Translations under genes and position numbers: made by a program
The notes under the pieces: generated by a model
Told to the model about the DNA's origin: nothing
What the model saw: only the letters and a program-made list of their open reading frames with translations
Database searches by the model: none
Source of the DNA: CAVYXK01 sp963772445
Lineage (GTDB): Bacteria; Pseudomonadota; Alphaproteobacteria; Acetobacterales; Acetobacteraceae
Reading direction: 5' to 3'
Assembly (NCBI GenBank): GCA_963772445.1
Contig: CAVYXK010000015.1
Coordinates: 62,001 to 126,000, forward strand
DNA: 64,000 bases
In this document: one piece after another, positions 45,995 through 54,436 of the stretch
How positions within the stretch are numbered: position 1 is the first letter of the stretch
Layout: each line of letters opens with the position of its first letter

Positions 45995-46379
45995 GGCAAC
46001 CTGTCCCCGCGAGGCCCGCTGACGATGTCACGGTTCCTGAGACCACGAAGCGCCTGAAATCAATGTGGTGGGCCGCCCCGGTTGACGAAAATCGATTGTG
46101 GCAGCCGCAGGCCTGGCTCCGCTCTCCTCGGGCCGCCCCGTGAATTGTGGTGAAACCTCAATTCGGGGGCAATGGGAGGATATGGGCTGTCATGGTGCCT
46201 GAACCCGTGCGCCGAGACCGCAATCCTCTAAATTTCTCCGCCTGTTTTTGGGGTGGCGCGCGCCGAGCACGCGGTGGGGCATCGCCTACGGCACCTCGTT
46301 GCCCCCGCTCCTACCACGGCTCGCCAGGGCAAACCTGGGGCGTAGCGCAAAAGTTCTGGATTGGTTAAGGTCAGGAGCT

Positions 46380-46399
46380 GTGCTAGCATCTGCTAGCAC
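46380..46399 (+). promoter_or_regulatory. Perfect palindrome, probable FitAB autoregulatory operator
   Basis: GTGCTAGCA-TC-TGCTAGCAC, two 9-base arms with a 2-base centre, 12 bases before the antitoxin ATG. Ribbon-helix-helix antitoxins of the FitA/VapB type bind such inverted repeats to repress their own operon. Confidence 0.75.
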
Positions 46400-46411
46400 A
46401 GGAATTTCGCG

Positions 46412-46696
46412 ATGGCCAGCGTGCTGATCCGGAACGTCGATGAGACCCTGCACGCTCGCCTCAAGGCGCGCGCCGCGGCACATCACCGTTCCCTCGAAGA
46501 GGAAGCCCGGGAGCTCCTGCGCGCCGCAGTCGCCCGGCAAGAGGCCCCGGCACGGGAGAATCTCGCTGCCCTTGCCCGACGCCTGTTCGGCCCCGAGCAT
46601 GGCGCCGACCTTGACATCCCGCCCCGTGGCTCCGGGCCAAAGAGCATCCCGCCCGATTTTTCCGGCCCTGAGTACGACGCACCGGTCCGGCCGTGA
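46412..46696 (+). CDS. FitA/VapB-like ribbon-helix-helix antitoxin
   Basis: 94 residues. The N-terminal MASVLIRNVDETLHARLKAR with HHRSLEEEARELLRAAV is the Arc-type ribbon-helix-helix seen in FitA antitoxins (plasmid-stability-type). The C-terminal region (RRLFGPEHGADLDIPPRG and after) would wrap the toxin. It ends in GTGA, sharing bases with the toxin start, and is preceded by a perfect palindrome. It is expected to neutralise the PIN toxin and repress the operon. Confidence 0.88.
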   Translation: MASVLIRNVDETLHARLKARAAAHHRSLEEEARELLRAAVARQEAPARENLAALARRLFGPEHGADLDIPPRGSGPKSIPPDFSGPEYDAPVRP

Positions 46697-47118
46697 TCCT
46701 TCTCGACACGAATGTCATCTCGGAGCTGGTCAGGACGGAACCGGACCCCACGGTCCTCGCTTATATCGGCGGCCTGGCACCCGAGACTGTCTTCACGGCG
46801 GCGGTCTGCGAGGCCGAGATGCGCTATGGCCTGGCGCGCATGCCCGCGGGCCAAAAGCGCGACGACCTGATCGCACGGATCGCGATTTTCTTCGAGGCCG
46901 GGTTCCCGGATCAGATTTTGCCGTTCGATCGGCTCTGCGCCGCCCTCTACGGTGAGATCCGCCACGCCCGCGAGGCTGCCGGCAAACCGATCGCGGTCGA
47001 GGACGCCATGATCGCTGCAACCGCGAGGGCCTATGGCGCCCAGGCGATCGCCACGCGCAACCTCAAGGACTTTGCCGACTGCGGCATCTCACTGATCGAT
47101 CCCTGGGCCGGGTCCTGA
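46693..47118 (+). CDS. FitB/VapC-like PIN-domain toxin
   Basis: 141 residues from GTG 46693 (MILLDTNVISELVRTEPDPT). The PIN acidic residues are all present: Asp in LLDTNV, Glu in AVCEAEMRYGLA, Asp in VEDAMIAATARAYGA, and the late ATRNLKDFAD. PIN toxins cleave tRNA or mRNA. This is the only toxin-antitoxin pair in the 44-50 kb region without a visible lesion. It lies between the two arms of a partial duplication (porin and GxxExxY). Confidence 0.9.
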   Translation: MILLDTNVISELVRTEPDPTVLAYIGGLAPETVFTAAVCEAEMRYGLARMPAGQKRDDLIARIAIFFEAGFPDQILPFDRLCAALYGEIRHAREAAGKPIAVEDAMIAATARAYGAQAIATRNLKDFADCGISLIDPWAGS

Positions 47119-47179
47119 TGGATGAGCGTATCCCACCGTCTCAAGGGCAACCGGCACCGGCCATAGTCGGCACGTCCGC

Positions 47180-47416
47180 GGCGACAAGATGCAGCCGTAC
47201 GGGCTCCTCGGGTATCCGCGATTCTACTTCGGCTTTGACGCCCAGACGACCAACGGACTGCACTCCGGCACGTATTTCCAAATCCGTGACAACAACACCA
47301 ACGCCGCCGGCAGCGGCACCGCGGGCAGTCCAGGGGCCTCCAGCGACAGCACCGCTAACACGCTGTTCTTCCGCGACGAATACGGTTATATCGGCACTGC
47401 CCAGCTCGGCATTCTG
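47180..47416 (+). pseudogene. Partial duplicate of the porin gene
   Basis: Matches 44471-44718 of the porin closely (GDKMQPYGLLGYPRFYFGFD, then a GTYFQIRDNN stretch and FFRDEYGYIGTAQLGILR). It lacks the signal peptide and all later strands. The right end joins the terminator copy through a short GCGC overlap. In this copy the reading frame across MQPYGLLGYP is correct. Confidence 0.85.
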
Positions 47417-47417
47417 C

Positions 47418-47450
47418 GCGGCGGGGTGGCAACACCCCGCCGCTTTTGTT
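47418..47450 (+). terminator. Second copy of the porin terminator
   Basis: Same stem, loop and T-tail as 45718-45750, now fused to the truncated porin fragment. Confidence 0.9.
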
Positions 47451-47465
47451 CGGCTGGGTATAAGC

Positions 47466-47769
47466 GTTTAACACGGAGGACGCGCGAGGCCACGAAGGGC
47501 CACAGAGTTTGGGTGTTGCTCTTCGCGACGCAGCCTTCTTTCCGGCGGACATAGTCGTGGAGCGCTAAGTCATTCTGGAAATCGAAGCGGTCACGGCGAT
47601 TCTGCCGGCGCATGAAGCGCAATTGCCGACCTATTTGCGGATGAGCGGCATTCCGGTCGGCTTGACTCTCAACTTCAATGCCACCCGCCTGATCAATGGG
47701 CTCCGTCGCTTCGTGATTTGAGGCAACCTCCGTGGCCCGCCGTGTTCCTCGCACGTCCTCCGTGTTAAG
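47466..47769. repeat. Inverted repeats flanking the second GxxExxY remnant
   Basis: TTAACACGGAGGACGCGCGA at the left (from 47467) and, reverse complemented, TTAACACGGAGGACGTGCGA at the right (ending about 47769) face each other around the remnant. Each continues into GGCCACG-rich sequence (GGGCCACAGAG and GGGCCACGGAGG). Related copies occur at 17249-17292 and, truncated, at 45770. The pattern resembles a non-autonomous mobile unit. Confidence 0.6.
47548..47721 (+). pseudogene. Second GxxExxY C-terminal remnant, with nonsense codon
   Basis: The reading DIVVER-stop-VILEIEAVTAILPAHEAQL, then LPTYLRMSGIPVGLTLNFNA, is a close copy of 45818-45994. The CAA glutamine codon of the other copy is TAA here (47563-47565). 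It is not functional. Confidence 0.75.
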
Positions 47770-48177
47770 AGCTTGATGGTACGAACGGAAAAGTCCCAGG
47801 AGGTGGGTCACGTCAATCGTTCTGATACAGGCACTACATCAAGGCGCGCAGCTCCGTTCAGCCTAAGTGCGTCGAAGTGCAGCAACATTCCGATCAGGTA
47901 GAAGCCACGCCTCACCCCCGTGGTGCCTGCTGACGGCATCACGGAGCCGTGGCAGGCGCGCGCGAGCGGCGTGCCGCCACCGGCCGTGGGCCACGCGTTT
48001 GATGTCCAGGCGCGGCTTGCCGAAATCAGGCAGCAGGCAGAGTTGCGGGCTGGCTGCAGCCGATGACACACGCCGACAGATCATTCAGGCTGTCGTTATC
48101 CGCGTCTATCAGCGTGCATCTTCTTACATCTGCGTTTAAACCTTTCTTACCCGCGGCAGTCCCATGCGCGACTTTTG
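47770..48177. other. Region without a supported gene
   Basis: About 400 bases. A plus-strand frame from 47903 to 48064 reads KPRLTPVVPADGITEPWQAR and ends RQQAELRAGCSR; it looks like the tail of a protein but follows a stop codon and has no start. I do not recognise it. It is probably another remnant. Confidence 0.4.
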
Positions 48178-48342
48178 TCAGTTGTCCGAGCACCGTGACG
48201 CGACGCACCCGCTGGTCAAAAAACCGCCCTGCGTCCCCGTATATGTGCCCGTGTTTTGCCCGGGCAAAGGCGTGCAGCCCGCTACGAGAATGCCCGCAGC
48301 GGAGACAGCCGCCATAAGCCAGCGCCAGGAGCGCGCCGGCAC
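48178..48342 (-). CDS. Possible small lipoprotein
   Basis: From a GTG at 48342 the frame gives 54 residues: VPARSWRWLMAAVSAAGILV, then AGC, a lipobox (LVAGC), then a short Thr/Gly-rich tail. An in-frame ATG lies ten codons on. Too short to identify; the lipobox and charge pattern are the only support. Confidence 0.35.
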   Translation of the reverse strand: MPARSWRWLMAAVSAAGILVAGCTPLPGQNTGTYTGTQGGFLTSGCVASRCSDN

Positions 48343-48513
48343 GCGCGAGACCTTCCGACCCTGACCACCGCGCATCGCCGCCGCCCCGTCACAAGCCTAC
48401 ATACAGGTGGGGTCATCGTAGGTTCGTGCCAGATGAACTCTATGCGGGGCCATCATGGCTCGCTGTCGCGCCGAGTCCATGCGGACCAAATTCCTGAGCG
48501 GCCAACATCATTC

Positions 48514-48837
48514 CTAATCGGTCGACACGTGGGTCGGGATGTCGGCAGCCTCGTCCAGGATGTTCGTGATGGTTGGATGCTCGCCCGGAAGATAGCCGAA
48601 CCAATAGCGGTGGATCTTGATCCAGCGAAACCCCTACGACCTAAGGTCCGGGTAGGGTCGCGGATGAGGGAACCAGGTCTGCGGCCCGTTCTCTATGGCC
48701 TCGATTGCCGTCTGGTAGGCCTCGATGAGGCGACGAGCGGCTTGCGGGCGTGCGGGCCGCTGCGGCGTGGTGGTGAGATAGCGACGAACAGTGCCGGGAT
48801 ATCGGGCACGAGCCGTTGCCGTGATGCGGACTGACAA
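48514..48837 (-). pseudogene. RelE/ParE-like toxin with an amber nonsense codon
   Basis: The frame starts at 48837 (MSVRITATARARYPGTVRRY) and contains AIEAIENGPQTWFPHPRPYP, then DLRS, TAG (48634-48636), and continues GFRWIKIHRYWFGYLPGEHP with TITNILDEAADIP to a TAG at 48514-48516. The ParE/RelE pattern across the stop (SxGFRWIKIHRYWFGY, then a beta strand) indicates that a tryptophan TGG became TAG. The complete protein would have 107 residues. No convincing antitoxin lies beside it. Confidence 0.8.
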
Positions 48838-49137
48838 GTCTCAGGAAGCCGAGCGAGTCTGTCGAACCGTCGTGTTTCGGCGTGGAGGGCCCGCGTCCCG
48901 ACGGACGCTTTCGTGGTCGCCAAGCATCCGACGCGCCTCGGCCTGCGTGGCGAGGGCATCATGCACACGACCCTCGGTGACGTCGCGGACGCTGGCATCG
49001 AGCGCCTGTGTGACATGCCGCGGGACGGGGCGGTTAGTCCGCTGGTCCGTTTTACCGATCCTCGACGCGTCTCATGTGGCGCTGGCGCATTACCACGTCC
49101 AGGGCTTACGCGCACGCCTCATCGCGGCCGGTCCAAT

Positions 49138-49543
49138 TCACTCCGCGGGTGCGATCACGCTGAGTGACGAAAAGTAAGTTCGATAGCGCCGCACATCGCG
49201 CGTGAGCAGCGTCATCCCCGTAACCGCGGCATGGGCGCCGATGAAGAAGTCTGGCAGGACCCCGGTGCGGCTGCCGCCGGTGGCGCGATACCGATGGAAC
49301 ACCTTGCCCGCAAGGAAGAGCGCGGCGCGCGGAATCTCCCCCATTATGACCTTGGTCTCATCCAGCACTGCATCGAGATCCTCGATCCGCTCGAAGCGCA
49401 CCGACAATTCAGCATAGACGACGCCGTTGATTGTGATGGGGCCCTTTAGGGCGGCCGCGTCGAGCTGCGCGATTGACCATTCGGCCCAGACCGGATCAAT
49501 CGGTAAAGACGTCCAGCAGGACGTTCGTATAGACGAAGATCAC
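49138..49543 (-). pseudogene. VapC-like PIN toxin, doubly inactivated
   Basis: It starts at GTG 49543, two bases after the antitoxin stop: VIFVYTNVLLDVFTD, then TGA. The next frame continues DPVWAEWSIAQLDAAALKGP and runs through NGVVYAELSVRFERIEDLDA to LLTRDVRRYRTYF and the stop at 49138. One extra T at about 49498 causes the break. The first catalytic aspartate (normally VDTN) is tyrosine here (VYTN). Either change alone should abolish activity. Its antitoxin is intact. Confidence 0.85.
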
Positions 49544-49544
49544 C

Positions 49545-49778
49545 TCATTCTTCGCCGCGGGTCAGCGCCATGATCTCGTCGGTTGTTGGGCCCTTCCCGG
49601 CGCGGCCGCGCAGCACGGCGAACCGGCTTTTCGGGCGATCGCCGCCGACCTTTGCCAGCACAACGCGACCGTCCGGTGTAAGCTCGAACTCGATCGCGCT
49701 ACCCGGCCCGATGCCGAGGCAGTCCCGGACGGATTTCGGGATGGTGACCTGACCCTTGCGGGTGACGGTGGTGACCAT
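49545..49778 (-). CDS. AbrB/MazE-type antitoxin (VapB-like)
   Basis: 77 residues. MVTTVTRKGQVTIPKSVRDC followed by LGIGPGSAIEFELTPDGRVV is the AbrB/SpoVT swapped-hairpin domain; the C-terminus (GRAGKGPTTDEIMALTRGEE) is the toxin-binding tail. It is the partner of the broken PIN toxin downstream. Kept intact, it could still act as a repressor or protect against related toxins. Confidence 0.88.
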   Translation of the reverse strand: MVTTVTRKGQVTIPKSVRDCLGIGPGSAIEFELTPDGRVVLAKVGGDRPKSRFAVLRGRAGKGPTTDEIMALTRGEE

Positions 49779-49914
49779 AGCGCGGTTGGTAATACCTCAA
49801 TTCCTTGGGTAATGCATAGCATTCGCCGGGGAGCTGGGCCAGCGAATCAACTCGAGGTGCTGGCGGGTGAGGGTTCTGCCACGCTCACGCCCTTACCCGA
49901 ATCCAAACTAACGC

Positions 49915-49943
49915 TTGACAGACGTATATGATAACGCTATAAT
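49915..49943 (+). promoter_or_regulatory. Consensus sigma-70 promoter of a leaderless gene
   Basis: TTGACA (49915-49920), 17 bases, TATAAT (49938-49943), a perfect match to consensus. The ATG follows seven bases after the -10 element, so transcription should begin at or next to the start codon and the message lacks a ribosome-binding site. Confidence 0.85.
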
Positions 49944-49950
49944 CGCCCCC

Positions 49951-50622
49951 ATGTCCGACAGCACCGCCGCCAACCCCACCACCCTCGCCGGCCAACTCAT
50001 GGCCGACGTGTACCACGACCTCATCCACACGCTGCGCCGCGCGTTGCCGTCCCCGCTCACCGACAGCCCCGAAGACCTCGCCCGCCGAGACCGTGCGGTC
50101 ATCGCCAAGATCGCCGCGCTCTGTCCGGCCAACGCGGCCGAGGCCGAACAAGCCGCCCTCTACGTCGCCGCCTCCGAGCAGTGGAAGGAGTGTCTGCGCT
50201 TCGCCCAGCAGCCCGAAAGGTCATTCCACGGGGCACTGAAATACCGCGCTCTGGCCAACAGCATGATGCGCCAGGCGCAGAGTGCCCTCAGGCTGCTGCT
50301 GCGCATACAGACAGCGCGTCAGAAGCTGGAAACGGACAGTGAAGCCCGCGACCGCGCTGCCTGGACCGAGCATTGCGCCATCGCCCTGATGACAGAGGCG
50401 CTATCCCCGCAGCCCGCGCCCGCGGCGACTGCCGAAGCACCACCGCAACCGGAACCCGCCCCTGCTCCCCCTCCCCTTGCGGGAGGGGGCCGGGGGGAGG
50501 GGGCCGCCCCAGAGAGGCATCATGCTGCCGAGCACGATGCAGCCATCCATCAGCACAGCACGGCGCCCAGCCGCCCGATTGGGCGGGTGCCCGACAAAGA
50601 CGATTTGCGTCAAGCAGCCTAA
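49951..50622 (+). CDS. Conserved hypothetical protein of Acetobacteraceae type
   Basis: 223 residues from ATG 49951 (MSDSTAANPTTLAGQLMADV). An N-terminal helical domain of about 140 residues (AEAEQAALYVAASEQWKECL and RALANSMMRQAQSALRLLLR) is followed by a Pro/Ala-rich tail. Part of the tail (PAPPPLAGGGRGEGAAP) is the translation of a palindromic repeat. I recall similar proteins from Acetobacteraceae plasmids and genomes without a known role. Leaderless expression from a consensus promoter is expected. No enzyme or DNA-binding motif was found. Confidence 0.65.
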   Translation: MSDSTAANPTTLAGQLMADVYHDLIHTLRRALPSPLTDSPEDLARRDRAVIAKIAALCPANAAEAEQAALYVAASEQWKECLRFAQQPERSFHGALKYRALANSMMRQAQSALRLLLRIQTARQKLETDSEARDRAAWTEHCAIALMTEALSPQPAPAATAEAPPQPEPAPAPPPLAGGGRGEGAAPERHHAAEHDAAIHQHSTAPSRPIGRVPDKDDLRQAA

Positions 50623-50740
50623 CTAATGCTCTCCCTCCCCTTGCGGCCCCTTGCGGGAGGGGGCAGGAGGAGGGGGCCTCGCCAGTGAGGCACCATGCCG
50701 CCAAGCGCGACGACCTTGCAGGAGGGGGGAAGGGGCCGCG
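50467..50740. repeat. Cluster of C/G-rich palindromic repeats, one inside a coding region
   Basis: A unit of the form CCCCCTCCCCTTGCGGGAGG GGG appears at 50467-50489 inside the preceding gene, at about 50631-50664 with an internal TTGCGGCCCC duplication, and in a degraded form at about 50710-50735. The arms pair over nine bases around a TTGC-type loop. These are REP-like elements common in this bacterial group. Confidence 0.7.
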
Positions 50741-50744
50741 CCGA

Positions 50745-51384
50745 GTAGGCCCGGGGAGTTTCACCCCGGGCCTCTCACAGAACCGGACGTGAGAACTCTC
50801 GCCTCATCCGGCTCGTGCCACCCACCGAAGGCTGTCGCCTTCCGACAAAGAGGTTGGGTTCCTCCGGTCTCCCGTTGACCCAACGACCGCGCCGCGAGTG
50901 ACCCGCCCCCTTCGCTCCACGGGCATTACCCCGCTTCATCGCTACTATGGGGCAGTCCGCGCCTAGCGTGGCCCATCGGTACTTTCGGCCTCGCGGGTCC
51001 CCCGCTTGTGCCTTTTCCCTTGACATGGCCCGCCAGGGTCTCAAGTTCCGTACGAGAGCCCAGATGAGAGTCACGCCTCCTGAACACCGGACACCGCATG
51101 GCCAGTATGTAGGTATCCTCCATGCCGTTCCCGGAGCAAGCGGGAAACCCCGGTTTCGATGTCGTCTCAAGTTCGTTTCGATGCGTCGTCAGAGGTTCAC
51201 TCACGTTCGTCTCTCTCATCCATACCTGACGTGATCACTGCCACGCCTTTTAACCATAACGTTCACCACCGCGGCTTTTGACCGAAGCAGCTTATGGCGG
51301 TTTGAAGCCTCCTCCTACAAAGCGGCTTCGAAGGGTCTCCCTCCATCTCTCGTACAGCATGACGCTTTCGCGTCTTCTTGACAC
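50745..51384 (-). ncRNA. Group II intron without an intron-encoded protein
   Basis: On the minus strand, 50814 down to 50780 is a canonical domain V: it starts GAGCCGGATGAGGCGAGAG and ends CACGTCCGGTTC, with the AGC triad and a GNRA-like GAGA loop. Domain VI follows (GGCCCGGGGTGAAACTCCCC, then GGGCCTAC) with an unpaired adenosine. The 5' end is probably GTGTC at 51384 and the 3' end ..TAC at 50745, giving about 640 bases. This is the size of a bacterial intron whose reverse transcriptase ORF has been lost from domain IV. Splicing would need a maturase supplied in trans. The exact ends are inferred; the domain V call is strong. Confidence 0.85.
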
Positions 51385-51771
51385 AACCCGCTGCGAACCG
51401 ATTCGTCGTGGCAGGCTCCTCACGCCGACCACGCGGGAATGATGCGGCATCGAAAATAGTTCGCGATGTTCAGCGCATTTGCGACTATCATCGCCCGCGA
51501 GCGGGAGAGGCGTGTGCGGCTAGCGGTCAAACGCTGGCCGGGAACGCCGTCCCGGAGCGGCGGTGCCCGCGGCAACGCCGGATGCTCCAACCGGCAACAG
51601 CCACTCGGCGACTGTGAATCCCTTTTGCACAAGGCCCCGGCGTGCATCAGGGGTTTCCTTCGAGTTATCTCACCACATGATCCAACTGTCTCGCGCATCG
51701 CGAAATGAGACGATGATGAGAATGGATCGTATAGTGTAATGCGGCCGACAATTTCGGCATCGCTCCGCCAA
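51385..51771. other. Region without a supported gene
   Basis: About 390 bases between the group II intron and the SGNH-like gene. A minus-strand frame ends NIANYFRCRIIPAWSA, which looks protein-like, but I recognise no family and no start. It may be the 5' exon of the intron insertion site. Confidence 0.4.
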
Positions 51772-52830
51772 TCATGCACCACTCCGCGGCGGTGGCGACG
51801 GTGCGGCACCAACGGGTATGGCGTGTGACTCCGATAGCCAGGCGCCGAGGCCGGTACTGAACAGCGCCGCACCCTGGGGATTAAGGTGCGAGAACGCATC
51901 TCCAAAGAGCCGGTCCGGCCAATGCGGCATCACGTTGCCGATTATATGGAAATTCGGGTAGCGGGCCGCGTACGACGCCAGATAGGCCGCGAAACCATCG
52001 CGCAGCGCGGGGCGCACGGCGCGTGCGGTCGCCTCGTTCATCGGCATCGCGACGAAATCCACTTCGATGCCGCGCGCGGCGAGCAACGCCAGCATGCGGT
52101 CGAAATACCAGTCGAGCACGGGCAGCAGGGCGAAATGGTCGAGATGACCCTCCACGGCCACCCCGTTGCACCCGGCCGCCGTGCCGAAGAAATACTGCCC
52201 GCGCGCGGCGATCGCGCGCCGCAGGGAATCGCTATTCTCCCACCACCGCAGCAGCACGCCGCCATGCATCAGGCTGGCGAAATAGAGCGATGGGAAACGC
52301 ACCGCATAGAGCGCCGCCCGCAGGCGCGGCGGCAGGCCGTCGGCGCGTTTCATCCCGTAGATCGACGCATCCCCGAGTTGCTGCGACGCGCGGCGCAGCT
52401 CGGTGACCTCTGCCGGATCGAGGAACCCGAACCCGACGCTGCGTTCCCAGAACAGGTCGGGACGCATGAAATGACCGGCATCGAATGATACGATCACCCT
52501 TGCCGGAGGCTGCGGGCAGGCGAGCGCGCGGCGAACGGCGGACCAGGCTTCGATCGACTCGCCGCCTCCCACTGCCAGGTTGGTCGCTTTTACCGGCAGC
52601 AGGGCGGGCTCGATATCGACCGCCGCGCGCGAGTCGCCCACGATCAGCACCGAACCTAGATTGCACTGCGCGAGCATCCGCTCCTTCGCCAGCCAGGCGG
52701 GGTATTCGGGATCGAGGAAGGCGAGCGGCATCATCGCCACCCAGGCCCAGATCAGCGCGAATGCCGCTGATCCGATCAGGCCGAGCGTGGCGAGGTAGGT
52801 GCGGGCGGACAAATTCCGGGCGCCGCTCAC
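51772..52830 (-). CDS. Membrane-anchored SGNH-like protein, partner of the MBOAT acyltransferase
   Basis: 352 residues with an N-terminal transmembrane anchor (TYLATLGLIGSAAFALIWAW). A GDSRA motif (VLIVGDSRAAVDIEP) at the position of the SGNH nucleophile and a late DAFSHLNPQGAALF resemble the block-I serine and block-V DxxH of SGNH esterase-like proteins that accompany MBOAT enzymes (AlgJ, AlgX, PatB, DltD types). It would act at the periplasmic face, moving acyl groups to a glycan. The gene follows the MBOAT gene on the same strand, 88 bases away. Confidence 0.7.
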   Translation of the reverse strand: MSGARNLSARTYLATLGLIGSAAFALIWAWVAMMPLAFLDPEYPAWLAKERMLAQCNLGSVLIVGDSRAAVDIEPALLPVKATNLAVGGGESIEAWSAVRRALACPQPPARVIVSFDAGHFMRPDLFWERSVGFGFLDPAEVTELRRASQQLGDASIYGMKRADGLPPRLRAALYAVRFPSLYFASLMHGGVLLRWWENSDSLRRAIAARGQYFFGTAAGCNGVAVEGHLDHFALLPVLDWYFDRMLALLAARGIEVDFVAMPMNEATARAVRPALRDGFAAYLASYAARYPNFHIIGNVMPHWPDRLFGDAFSHLNPQGAALFSTGLGAWLSESHAIPVGAAPSPPPRSGA

Positions 52831-52917
52831 CGGTCATGCCTGCGAAGCTTGTTGCTGCGAAAGCGGTGCTTGCGCAGGAATGACGGATGAAACGTCAGCA
52901 TTTCGGGCCGTCTGATA

Positions 52918-54427
52918 TCAGAACTGGAAGTAGAGAAACTCGCCGGTACCGCCGAGGGCGCCGAGCCCGACTGCCGCGGCGCAGCCGAGCGCCGCGGCCC
53001 AGGGCAGGGTGGTCCGCCAGGCCAGCCGGGGCAGCGGGCCGGCCCTCACGGCGTCCAGCGTCGGCCCACAGACGCGCATGATCTGTTGCGTATTCGGCGC
53101 CGCCCAGACAATGGCGTAGAGCGCCGCGATCCATGCCGCCTGCGCGGCCGCCCGCATCGCCTCGGTCCCGTCGCCGAGCGCCATCGACGCTCCGTGCAGC
53201 CCTAGCATGGCGCCTAGCACCTGGCCTGCCGACCACAGCGAGGGGGCGCGGAACACTACCGAGCCGACCAATACGCAAGCGTAGGTTAGAACGATCCGCC
53301 CGACGACCGCCGTCCCGCTCTGTCCGGGCGGGTGCGGGCGGAACAGACGCCAGGCATGGTTCACCGACAGATAGGTCGCGTGCAGCAGGCCGAAGACCAG
53401 GAACGTCGCGCCGCTGCCGTGCCATATGCCGGCCAGCGCCAGAGTGACCCAGATCGGCAGCAGCACCATCGAAGCGAAGCCGCCTGCGGTTGCCTGTCCC
53501 TGCCGGTTCACCGGCAGCCCGCGGGCAACTCGCCGTCGCGTGATGTGGAGCGCGATCGGGTTGTAGAGATACATCGTGAGATACCGCGTCAGCGTCATGT
53601 GCCAGCGCTGCCGGTACTCGATGACGCTCTGCGATCTGTACGGCGAGTTGAAATTGGCCGGGAACCGGAGGTTGAACATCCGAGCGAGGCCGATTGCCAT
53701 GTCGGAATAGCCGGAGAAGTCGAAATAAAGCTGCAACGAATAGCTCGTTGCTGTCTGCCAGGCACCGAACAGTGCCAGGCCCTGCGGATGGGCAAAGCCG
53801 GCGGCAACGGTGGCGGCCAAGGGGTCGGCCAGCAGGCATTTCTTCAGCAGACCGATCAGGAAGATCGCCAGCCCCGCCGCGATGTTGTCCGCCGAGATGC
53901 GCCAGGTCGTCGCGGCCGCGAATTGCGGCATGATCTCCCGGTTGTGCAGAATCGGTCCGGCGATCAGGTGCGGGAAGAAGGTCACGAACAGCGCGTAGCT
54001 GAGCCAGCCGCGTTCGCGCGCCAGCCCTTGCCGGCAATCGATCAGGAATCCGATCTGGGTGAAGGTGAAGAAGCTGATCCCGAGCGGCAGCGTCGGCACC
54101 GCGACCGGCAAGCCGACTAGCCCCAACAGCGCCGCCAGGTATTTGTATCGGACCAGCAACGCCAGGTTCGCGGCGATGCCGATTGCCAGCAGCCAATCCT
54201 GCACGCGCCGCCCAGCGGTGGCCGCAATCAGCCGCGACGCCCCGTAATTCCCAACGACCGAGGCGACCAGCAGCGGCACGTCACCCGGCCGCCACCAGCC
54301 GTAGAACAGCAGCGACGCCGCCACCAGCCAGGATCCGGCGACGGCCCTGCCGAGCCGCGGCCAGCCAGAACCCGGCCAGCGTTAGCGGCAGGAACGCTAG
54401 GATGAAAATATAGGAGTTGAACAGCAC
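52918..54427 (-). pseudogene. MBOAT-family O-acyltransferase, frameshifted near residue 25
   Basis: The start VLFNSYIFILAFLPLTLAGF at GTG 54427 matches the family N-terminus, but the frame fails at about 54352-54360. The next frame continues RLGRAVAGSWLVAASLLFYG and runs intact for about 480 codons: FPHLIAGPILHNREIMPQF, YFDFSGYSDMAIGLARMFN, YRQRWHMTLTRYLTMYLYNP and the catalytic histidine in LAGIWHGSGATF. MBOAT proteins such as AlgI and PatA move acyl groups across the inner membrane. A net one-base shift separates the two parts. If translation can begin downstream (for example at 54324) a nearly full protein would still be made. Confidence 0.85.
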
Positions 54428-54436
54428 GGGCCGCGA

